From: Thalassospiraceae bacterium
GTDB lineage: Bacteria > Pseudomonadota > Alphaproteobacteria > Rhodospirillales > Magnetovibrionaceae
Direction: 5' to 3'
Assembly (NCBI GenBank): GCA_030638205.1
Contig: DAOWFB010000176.1
Location: 1-6,118, forward strand
DNA: 6,118 nucleotides
This document shows, piece after piece, positions 1 to 5,089 of the stretch. Both the position numbers and the translations under genes were made by a program. The notes under the pieces were generated by a model, which worked only from the letters and a program-made list of their open reading frames with translations, was not told where the DNA came from and searched no databases. Positions within the stretch are counted from its first letter, which is position 1; each line of letters starts with the position of its first letter.

Positions 1-566
1 GTATAAAGGCCATCAATATCGCTTAGCAATACCAAGGCATCGGCGCTTATCATTGCCGCAACCCGGGCCGCCAACCTATCGTTATCACCAAAGCGAATTT
101 CATCGGTGGCAACGGTGTCGTTTTCATTAATTAAAGGAACCGCACCAAGACGCAAAAGCGCGTTTATGGTATTGCGCGCATTTAAATAGCGCCTGCGATT
201 TTCGGTGTCATCCAGCGTTAGCAATACCTGCCCGACGCCTAAACCATGGCTGTGCAGTTCTTCTAGATAGGCATGGGCCAGACGCACCTGCCCGGCGGCG
301 GCGGCGGCTTGTTTTTCTTCTAGTTTTAAATGACCGCTGCCAACATCTAAATAATGCCTGCCAACAGCTATGGCCCCGGATGAAACCAGCACTACTTCTT
401 GGCCGTTATCACGCATGGATTTAATATCAGCGGCCAAGCTTCCCAACCATTTGCGATGGACGGTGCCGTGGGCTTCATCGACTAACAATGCAGAGCCGAC
501 CTTTATCACCACGCGCTTGGCGGTGTTTAGGAGTGCGTTGGTTTTGCTGTTGCTGTCCGTGCTCAT
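1..566 (-). CDS. proB: Glutamate 5-kinase (ProB), N-terminal 188 residues, cut by window edge
   Basis: ProB phosphorylates L-glutamate with ATP to gamma-glutamyl phosphate, the first and feedback-controlled step of proline synthesis in the cytoplasm. The visible part is the amino acid kinase fold. It shows an IKVGSALLVD nucleotide-binding strand-loop (residues 21-30), VSSGAIAVGR (61-70), the glutamate/proline-site loop INENDTVATDEIRFGDND (147-164 by family pattern) and LLSDIDGLY near the cut end, all diagnostic of glutamate 5-kinase. The C-terminal part of the kinase domain and any PUA domain lie outside the window, so PUA presence cannot be judged. The ATG (566-564) shares its A with the TAA stop of obgE, giving TAATG. 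This implies translational coupling, with a purine-rich AAGG about 9 nt upstream inside the obgE end. Gene order obgE-proB is common in alphaproteobacteria, usually followed by proA, which would lie beyond base 1. Confidence 0.95.
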   Translation of the reverse strand, partial: MSTDSNSKTNALLNTAKRVVIKVGSALLVDEAHGTVHRKWLGSLAADIKSMRDNGQEVVLVSSGAIAVGRHYLDVGSGHLKLEEKQAAAAAGQVRLAHAYLEELHSHGLGVGQVLLTLDDTENRRRYLNARNTINALLRLGAVPLINENDTVATDEIRFGDNDRLAARVAAMISADALVLLSDIDGLY

Positions 567-1642
567 TATTCAGCGCCTTCTTCATCGCCATCGCTATCTT
601 CTATGGAAACGTTATCAGCAAACTGCTCTGCCGCAAGCTCCTTTTCTGCTTCGCGTGCATCAATTACGGCTGTAAACAGCACCTCCATAAGGCTTTCCAC
701 ACCCATCCCGGCGGCACCGGATATGGCATAAACCTTTTTGCCCGAGGCCTCGCTCAACGCCTTGACGTTTTCATCAATAATTTCTTCTATCAGGGCGTCG
801 CATTTATTAAGTGCAATTATTTCTTGTTTATCGGTCAGGGCCCCGCCATAGGCATCCAGCTCACCCCTGACAATGCGGTAATTTTCAGCCACATCATCAG
901 CGGTGCCATCGACCAAATGCAGTATGGCCCCGCAGCGTTCCACATGGCCAAGAAACCGCGTGCCTAGGCCGGCGCCTTCGTGGGCACCCTGAATTAGGCC
1001 GGGAACATCGGCCATAACCATTTCCCTATTGTTGCTTCTTATCACGCCCAAATTGGGATGAAGCGTGGTGAAAGGGTAATCGGCAATTTTAGGCTTAGCC
1101 CTGGAAACCGCAGATATAAATGTTGATTTACCGGCATTGGGCAGCCCAACCAAACCGATATCGGCAATAAGTTTAAGGCGCAGCCAAAGCCACATTTCAG
1201 AACCGGGATACCCGGGATCGGCACGCCTAGGCGCACGGTTGGTTGATGTTTTAAACCGGGCGTTGCCATGACCGCCATCGCCACCCGCCAACAAGACCGT
1301 TTCTTGACCAACGGTGGTCATATCGGCCAATAATGTTTCTTTGTCTTCGGCCAATATTTGTGTGCCGGCAGGAACCCTTACAACCAGATCCTTGCCCTTG
1401 GCACCAAAACGATCTTTACCCATGCCATGGTGTCCGCGTTCGGCCTTGAAATGTTGACGGTAACGAAAATCAATAAGGGTGTTTAGCCCATCCACACATT
1501 CAATAATGATTGCGCCGCCGCGCCCGCCATCGCCGCCATCGGGGCCGCCGAATTCGACAAAGGCTTCGCGGCGCATGGACATACAGCCAGCACCGCCGTC
1601 ACCGCTTTTTACAAAAATTTTTGCTTCATCAAGAAATTTCAT
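566..1642 (-). CDS. obgE: Obg-family GTPase (ObgE/CgtA), 50S ribosome assembly
   Basis: Obg is an essential cytoplasmic GTPase that binds the 50S subunit late in assembly and is linked to ppGpp and growth control (family knowledge). The 358-residue protein has the glycine-rich Obg domain at about 1-158, opening MKFLDEAKIFVKSGDGGAGC and containing GGPDGGDGGRGG. The G domain follows: G1 GLPNAGKST (166-174), G2/switch I FTTLHPN (191-197), G3 DVPGLI (212-217) continuing HEGAGLG, G4 NKCD (279-282) and G5 ISGAAGMG (307-314). The C-terminus is a short acidic tail (about 342-358) without the longer OCT/TGS domain of some homologues. An upstream in-frame Met at 1699 would add 19 residues, but it lies inside the terminator hairpin. 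The family start MKFLDEA is preceded by GGGAG at 6 nt spacing, so 1642 is chosen. The gene is downstream of rplU-rpmA and overlaps proB by one base. Confidence 0.97.
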   Translation of the reverse strand: MKFLDEAKIFVKSGDGGAGCMSMRREAFVEFGGPDGGDGGRGGAIIIECVDGLNTLIDFRYRQHFKAERGHHGMGKDRFGAKGKDLVVRVPAGTQILAEDKETLLADMTTVGQETVLLAGGDGGHGNARFKTSTNRAPRRADPGYPGSEMWLWLRLKLIADIGLVGLPNAGKSTFISAVSRAKPKIADYPFTTLHPNLGVIRSNNREMVMADVPGLIQGAHEGAGLGTRFLGHVERCGAILHLVDGTADDVAENYRIVRGELDAYGGALTDKQEIIALNKCDALIEEIIDENVKALSEASGKKVYAISGAAGMGVESLMEVLFTAVIDAREAEKELAAEQFADNVSIEDSDGDEEGAE

Positions 1643-1648
1643 TTTCCG

Positions 1649-1653
1649 CTCCC
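1649..1653 (-). promoter_or_regulatory. Shine-Dalgarno of obgE that decides the start
   Basis: GGGAG on the minus strand, 6 nt before the ATG at 1642. It supports the family-typical start over the in-frame Met at 1699, which has no ribosome site and sits in the terminator stem. Confidence 0.75.
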
Positions 1654-1682
1654 GCGGTATAGTTGGGCCAAAAAAGGCCACA

Positions 1683-1716
1683 AAAAAAGGAAATGGCACT
1701 CGCCATTCCCTTTTTT
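1683..1716 (-). terminator. Intrinsic terminator between rpmA and obgE
   Basis: A 9-bp stem (1689-1697 with 1702-1710) encloses a 4-nt loop. On the minus strand every position pairs, including one G-U (1708/1691). On the plus strand that same position would be an A-C mismatch, which points to the minus strand as the functional one. The stem core GGGAATGGC is followed on the minus strand by seven T residues (1688-1682) and preceded by a matching A run. It lies 34 bp after the rpmA stop and 41 bp before the obgE start, so it would end most L21/L27 transcripts and let a fraction read into obgE-proB. Confidence 0.85.
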
Positions 1717-1750
1717 AACACATTGGTGGAAGCGAGCCCTAAGCGTATTG

Positions 1751-2005
1751 TTACGCAGCCGGCTGCACACCCACGATCATTTTGCCCTTCTTTTCACGGA
1801 AGGCAACTATGCCTTCAATGAGGGCGAAAATTGTATGGTCTTTGCCGATGCCAACATTATCGCCGGGGTGGTATTTAGTGCCACGTTGACGAATAATTAT
1901 GTTACCGGGGATGACGACTTCGCCACCAAATTTTTTCACACCAAGGCGGCGGCCTGCTGTATCGCGACCGTTACGGGAGCTGCCACCTGCTTTTTTATGT
2001 GCCAT
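1751..2005 (-). CDS. rpmA: 50S ribosomal protein L27
   Basis: L27 is a large-subunit protein whose N-terminal tail reaches toward the peptidyl transferase centre (family knowledge). The 84-residue product has the full family length (about 85) and the signature order: MAHKKAGGSSRNGRD at the N-terminus, then RRLGVKKFGGE, GNIIIRQRGTKYHPG (family signature) and GKDHTIFAL. It begins directly with MAHKKAGGS, so there is no cleavable N-terminal extension of the Firmicutes type. The start is supported by an AGGAG at 2016-2020 placed immediately after the rplU stop. It is co-transcribed with rplU (15-bp gap) and followed by an intrinsic terminator. Confidence 0.98.
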   Translation of the reverse strand: MAHKKAGGSSRNGRDTAGRRLGVKKFGGEVVIPGNIIIRQRGTKYHPGDNVGIGKDHTIFALIEGIVAFREKKGKMIVGVQPAA

Positions 2006-2015
2006 GGTTCAAGTA

Positions 2016-2020
2016 CTCCT
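2016..2020 (-). promoter_or_regulatory. Shine-Dalgarno of rpmA
   Basis: A strong AGGAG lies directly after the TAA stop of rplU and 10 nt before the rpmA ATG, giving rpmA its own ribosome loading within the rplU-rpmA message. rplU itself has only a weak GAGAG-like site upstream. Confidence 0.7.
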
Positions 2021-2536
2021 TTAAGATTTTTTCTTTGCCGCAGCTTTTTTGGCTGGCGCTTTTTTAGCGGCTGCCTTTTTTGCTGGGGCTTTTTTAGCAG
2101 CAGCTTTCTTAGCCGGTGCTTTTTTCACTGCGGGTTTCTTAGCTGCGGGTTTTGTTTCAGCTTTTGCCTCCGCTGGCTCTTCTTTTTTAGCGGCGGCTTT
2201 TTTAACCGCAGGCTTAGTTCCAGTTGGGCTGATCGCTACAATTTTTACCAACGTCAAATCCTGACGATGACCTGCTTTGCGGCGATAGTTCTGGCGGCGT
2301 TTTTTCTTGAAAACAATAATCTTGTCACCACGGGTTTGGCGAACAACTTCGCCAAAAACAGCGGCCTTATCAACAAGCGGCGCACCAACGGTTGGGGCCT
2401 TGCCTTCTTCGCCTAAAATCAGCACTTCTTTAAATTCGATTATGGCGCCGGCTTCGCCTTGCAATTTCTCAACAACGAAAACATCGTTTTCGCTAACGCG
2501 GTATTGCTTACCGCCGGTTTTAATTACTGCAAACAT
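2021..2536 (-). CDS. rplU: 50S ribosomal protein L21 with long Lys/Ala-rich C-terminal tail
   Basis: L21 is a 23S rRNA-binding protein of the large subunit. Residues 1-104 are a complete L21: MFAVIKTGGKQYRV start, VEKLQGEAG, then FKKKRRQNYRRKAGHRQ (77-93, RNA-binding signature region) and TLVKIVAI. Bacterial L21 is normally about 103 residues, whereas this one is 171. The extra 67 residues (105-171) are almost only Lys, Ala, Pro and some Glu. They end in three perfect protein copies of APAKKAAAKK (140-169) followed by KS. Such tails resemble histone H1 or AlgP-like segments and occur on L21 of some alphaproteobacteria. Their function is not known to me. It is the first gene of the cluster, with a promoter at 2678-2705 and a leader of about 135 nt. 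rpmA follows after 15 bp. Confidence 0.97.
   Translation of the reverse strand: MFAVIKTGGKQYRVSENDVFVVEKLQGEAGAIIEFKEVLILGEEGKAPTVGAPLVDKAAVFGEVVRQTRGDKIIVFKKKRRQNYRRKAGHRQDLTLVKIVAISPTGTKPAVKKAAAKKEEPAEAKAETKPAAKKPAVKKAPAKKAAAKKAPAKKAAAKKAPAKKAAAKKKS
2030..2119 (-). repeat. Three tandem 30-bp units encoding APAKKAAAKK in the rplU tail
   Basis: Three consecutive 10-residue units (L21 residues 140-149, 150-159, 160-169) are identical as protein but differ at synonymous positions in DNA (for example AAA versus AAG Lys, and varied Ala codons). The unit is therefore maintained at protein level rather than being a fresh DNA duplication. Less regular related units (KPAVKK, KPAAKK) lie before it, between 2120 and about 2225. 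Confidence 0.85.
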
Positions 2537-2671
2537 TGGTCTTGCTCTCTTTTTTTCAATATCGCGCCCTATGGCGCCGACCCTTTAAGAAACGGGGCGG
2601 ACTTTAAAAATTGCGGCCTCGGGCTGCGCGCTTTATCCATTGCTTTATCGGGGCCTTAAACCCCGGAAAGT
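2537..2671 (-). promoter_or_regulatory. Probable rplU 5' leader with two small hairpins
   Basis: About 135 nt separate the predicted transcription start from the rplU ATG. Two inverted repeats could fold in the RNA. CGGGG/CCCCG (2649-2653 with 2661-2665, 7-nt loop) sits near the 5' end. GCGCC/GGCGC (5 bp, 4-nt loop, about 2564-2577) sits about 25 nt before the ATG. I do not recognise a known ribosomal-protein leader motif. No gene or tRNA is seen here. Confidence 0.4.
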
Positions 2672-2677
2672 CGCGGC

Positions 2678-2705
2678 AATATAGCCGCTTTAGCTTTCAA
2701 GTCAA
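2678..2705 (-). promoter_or_regulatory. Sigma70-type promoter of the rplU-rpmA operon
   Basis: On the minus strand TTGACT (2705-2700; 5/6 match to the -35 consensus) and TATATT (2683-2678; 5/6 match to the -10) are separated by 16 bp. The start point would be near 2671. The stretch just after the -10 is GCCGCG, a GC-rich discriminator typical of stringently controlled ribosomal promoters. The -10 hexamer is exactly the centre of a perfect inverted repeat (2673-2688). Confidence 0.7.
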
Positions 2706-2754
2706 CGACATCTGAAGCCCCAAAGGCCGGAAATGAGAGAAAAGTGGGCAAATC

Positions 2755-2789
2755 ACTGTCACAACTGCATAAAAATAAGCAATTACAGT
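2755..2789 (-). terminator. Imperfect hairpin after the cyclase gene, possible weak terminator
   Basis: Just after the cyclase stop the minus-strand RNA can form an 11-bp stem (2785-2789 with 2755-2759, and 2779-2784 with 2763-2768 including one G-U). It has a 3-nt bulge and a 10-nt loop. No strong T run follows on the minus strand, so it may act as a 3'-end stabiliser or a weak/Rho-assisted stop rather than a classic intrinsic terminator. Confidence 0.35.
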
Positions 2790-2792
2790 ATC

Positions 2793-4823
2793 TTACTCTG
2801 CTTTGCTTTCTTCTGCCGGGCCCTGCGCAACTGTTAAATTGTCAGTTTCTTTTTTATCTTCTTTTTTATCTTCTGGGCTTTTGGGGGCTATTTCCGAAGA
2901 TTCTTTCTTTTCCGCCTTTTCTACGGGCACATCAACTTGTGATATGGCAGACCCTGCCTCAACTTTCGACTTATCATCTGGCTCAGCATTTGATTCGGTA
3001 TCTGTTTCTGTTGGAACTTTTTCCCACACAACCCGATAGGTTGCTATGGGGTGCTCAAACCCCTTCATTTCAAATTCATCGTGCTTTTTAAAGGGTATTT
3101 TTTTACCTTGGGTCAGGCCCCGCACCGCTTCGGAAATAAGGATTTCTCCTGGGTTGGCCTTATCCACAATTCGTGCTGCCAATTGAACCGTGCTGCCGAA
3201 CAGGTCGTTGTCTTCGGAAATGGGCTCACCAACATTAATGCCAATTTTAAGTTTCAATGGCAGTTCGGGTTTATTCTCAACCATCTCCTTCACTTTTCTC
3301 TGCATATCAATTGCAGCCTCAACACCGTTAACCCCGGTGGAAAACGATGCCATTATCCCATCGCCCGTATGTTTAACTTCACGACCCTGAAAAACAGCCA
3401 ATGCCTCGCGCACAATTCGGTTGTGTTCGCGCACAATTTCCTGTGCGCCCTCGTCACCGCGTTCTTGTGTCATTGCAGTTGAACCGGCGATGTCCGTAAA
3501 TAATACAATCACAGGCGGGGGAGACGTTGGCTTTGCTCTAGGCTTAATCCAATTTTCATAAGACATTGCAAATGCCTCTTGGGCACCAATTCCAGATTCC
3601 AACCATATGCCCATGGCACTGCGACCAACCTGATACATCTGTAAATATCTAGGATCAGATACCAAATATTCGTCAGAACGGCTGATTAGATAATTAATGC
3701 GATCTTGACTAAGGCCAATTCCACGCAAAGACTCGCCAAGCACTTCGTTATTAAAATCTTGTCTTATTTTGCTTTCTTGGCAAAGCGCATGCGTAGCGCC
3801 AATCATATAAAGCGAAACCCCAAATGAAGCATAAGGATCAGACCCCGACATTCCACCTTCTAGTGCCTTTAATGAAGTGGTTACAAATTTATTTATCTTG
3901 TTGATGGTTGAGATTACATCAAGCGGAAGTGGCTCTGTTTTTTCATCATTTTGGTTTGTTCCAGATACACTATGCGAAGGCCCGTCGTTATTTTTATCAT
4001 TATTTTTATTATCGGTTTCAGCGTCGGCATTTTCGCTTTCTTTATCTATGGATAGGTAATGCGGTTTTTTCATTTCTGCCATTGCTTCGGCAGGTAAATA
4101 CAAGCGCGGGTCATGCTTTTGGTTTTTGCTTTTGTTTTCATTATTTGACTTCCCGGCCGAGGTATAATCATCGTGATCAACGATTGTTTCGACGGCACGA
4201 CTGGTGCGAGTAACTATTTTGACGATAAGCATTGCCGCCGCAAATACAAAAACCAAAATAAAAATACCAACAAGAATATCATCTTTTGACAACACGGATA
4301 CGCGTGTAACACCTTTAAGCATTTGCGATGCCATGGTGGTTACAAGAATCGCCGCACCGAGTGAAATCAGCAGCGCAAACATGATTTGAACAAAAATCAT
4401 AAACCCAGAAATACGACGTGATTCAACCGGAGCGGCTTCCTTTGCTGTATTTTTTGAATCTTGTTTATCTGCCTTGCTGCCTGATGTAGCAACATTGCGC
4501 GGACCATAAGAACGAGGCTTTGAAAAACTGGCTGTTGGTTTTTTTGGTTTAGGCTTGCTTGATGTCGTGACCGCCGGTGGATTTGGTGCGTCTTCTTTTG
4601 GCGGCTCGCTTTCATACATGGTGCGCTGGCGAATGCCGCCGCTTTCTTCATCGTAAAATTCTTTGATCAATTTCACCGACTGAGTTGTTGATATATTTTG
4701 CAAGGCTTTAGCATCGCCCATGGCAATATTGATTTTATCGGAAGTATAAACGTTATGCGTACGCCAATCGCCACCGGTCATAACCAATAATTCAAATGTA
4801 ATTTCTTCTTTTTTAGAGGCCAT
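2793..4823 (-). CDS. Two-pass membrane protein with class III adenylate/guanylate cyclase domain
   Basis: The protein is predicted to make cAMP or cGMP at the inner face of the membrane. In its 676 residues, a small soluble N-terminal module (about 7-72, with GGDW) comes first, then a basic Pro/Lys/Ser linker (75-135). Two hydrophobic helices follow (about 139-164 and 183-203), then an Asn/Lys/Asp-rich linker (220-297) and a helical module (about 300-428). The cyclase domain spans about 437-600, with a charged, low-complexity tail from 603. Catalytic positions: metal Asp444 (LFTDIAGST) and Asp488 (KHTGDG), substrate Lys484 and Asp540, and transition-state Arg551. The usual Asn at 547 is Gln (VQLAAR). 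Lys and Asp at the base-selecting sites favour ATP. Start ATG is preceded by AAGGA at unusually short spacing. Alternatives are that it makes no cyclic nucleotide or acts as a binding-only sensor. No partner gene is adjacent. Confidence 0.9.
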   Translation of the reverse strand: MASKKEEITFELLVMTGGDWRTHNVYTSDKINIAMGDAKALQNISTTQSVKLIKEFYDEESGGIRQRTMYESEPPKEDAPNPPAVTTSSKPKPKKPTASFSKPRSYGPRNVATSGSKADKQDSKNTAKEAAPVESRRISGFMIFVQIMFALLISLGAAILVTTMASQMLKGVTRVSVLSKDDILVGIFILVFVFAAAMLIVKIVTRTSRAVETIVDHDDYTSAGKSNNENKSKNQKHDPRLYLPAEAMAEMKKPHYLSIDKESENADAETDNKNNDKNNDGPSHSVSGTNQNDEKTEPLPLDVISTINKINKFVTTSLKALEGGMSGSDPYASFGVSLYMIGATHALCQESKIRQDFNNEVLGESLRGIGLSQDRINYLISRSDEYLVSDPRYLQMYQVGRSAMGIWLESGIGAQEAFAMSYENWIKPRAKPTSPPPVIVLFTDIAGSTAMTQERGDEGAQEIVREHNRIVREALAVFQGREVKHTGDGIMASFSTGVNGVEAAIDMQRKVKEMVENKPELPLKLKIGINVGEPISEDNDLFGSTVQLAARIVDKANPGEILISEAVRGLTQGKKIPFKKHDEFEMKGFEHPIATYRVVWEKVPTETDTESNAEPDDKSKVEAGSAISQVDVPVEKAEKKESSEIAPKSPEDKKEDKKETDNLTVAQGPAEESKAE

Positions 4824-4843
4824 TTTCCTTGGAACGCTTTCTT

Positions 4844-4860
4844 TATGTATTTATTACATA
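4844..4860. repeat. Inverted repeat TATGTA-N5-TACATA in the cyclase leader
   Basis: Perfect 6-bp arms (4844-4849 and 4855-4860) with a 5-bp AT spacer, 20 bp upstream of the cyclase ATG. It could be an operator or a small RNA hairpin just before the ribosome site. The sequence is AT-rich, so chance is possible. Confidence 0.45.
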
Positions 4861-4861
4861 T

Positions 4862-4902
4862 ATTTACCGGAAAAAATTATTAGCCAGAGCAAGGCGGTAA
4901 AT
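4862..4902. repeat. Inverted repeat ATTTACCG-N25-CGGTAAAT in the cyclase leader
   Basis: Two perfect 8-bp arms (4862-4869 and 4895-4902) with centres 33 bp apart, about three helical turns. It could be paired regulator half-sites on one DNA face, or the base of a stem-loop in the cyclase leader RNA with a 25-nt loop. Confidence 0.5.
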
Positions 4903-4944
4903 CCGTCTTAAAATGGCAAAATACGCGCACGCCCCAAACCCGCC

Positions 4945-4961
4945 GTACCTCCATTGTACCT
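4945..4961. repeat. Direct repeat GTACCT with 11-bp period
   Basis: GTACCT occurs at 4945-4950 and 4956-4961, exactly one helical turn apart. The two copies span the predicted cyclase transcription start (about 4957), a position suited to a repressor site. Confidence 0.45.
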
Positions 4962-4963
4962 AA

Positions 4964-4991
4964 GTTATACATTTTCAGTCTAATTTGCCAA
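4964..4991 (-). promoter_or_regulatory. Candidate sigma70-type promoter of the cyclase gene
   Basis: On the minus strand TTGGCA (4991-4986, 5/6) and TATAAC (4969-4964, 5/6) are 16 bp apart. The start would be near 4957, leaving a leader of about 134 nt before the cyclase ATG. Its -35 overlaps that of the queA promoter on the other strand. Confidence 0.55.
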
Positions 4992-5013
4992 AAGATAGTA
5001 TTTTCCCTACATT
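4985..5013 (+). promoter_or_regulatory. Candidate sigma70-type promoter of queA
   Basis: TTGCCA (4985-4990, 5/6) and TACATT (5008-5013, 4/6) are separated by 17 bp. The start would be near 5020, giving a leader of about 70 nt. The -10 is weaker than that of the opposing cyclase promoter. Confidence 0.5.
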
Positions 5014-5089
5014 CTGCGTCCAATAAGGCTTGTATCGTCACCCGCGAGCCAATCTTTTTATATCAAAAGCCCAAGAGAACACGCCGCCC

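Larger units (their letters stand above)
4824..5089. other. Divergent intergenic region between the cyclase gene and queA
   Basis: 266 bp without a convincing gene. It holds candidate promoters for both neighbours that share one -35 site (4985-4991), a direct repeat around the cyclase start point (4945-4961) and two inverted repeats in the cyclase leader (4844-4860; 4862-4902). No tRNA, riboswitch or terminator was recognised. Confidence 0.8.

Noticed and set aside
1666..1679. GGCC-A6-GGCC small hairpin before obgE
   Set aside because: It has only a 4-bp stem next to the stronger terminator and is likely incidental.
1640..1699. Longer obgE start at 1699 adding 19 residues
   Set aside because: The extra residues do not match Obg N-termini, the codon lies inside the terminator loop, and a good ribosome site precedes the 1642 start.
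1748..2416. Plus-strand open frame of 222 codons across rpmA and rplU
   Set aside because: It is opposite two certain ribosomal protein genes, and its Phe/Cys-rich product is the antisense reading of the Lys/Ala tail.
2537..2792. A tRNA or small gene upstream of rplU
   Set aside because: No T-arm GGTTC-like sequence, cloverleaf or plausible open frame was found on either strand. A promoter and leader explain the region better.
2840..2875. Direct DNA repeat in the cyclase tail (codes KKEDKKED-like residues)
   Set aside because: Low-complexity coding of Lys/Glu/Asp explains it. It is not a separate element.
2744..3482. Plus-strand frames opposite the cyclase 3' half
   Set aside because: The cyclase domain motifs on the minus strand are clear. 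These frames are shadows with low-complexity hydrophobic products.
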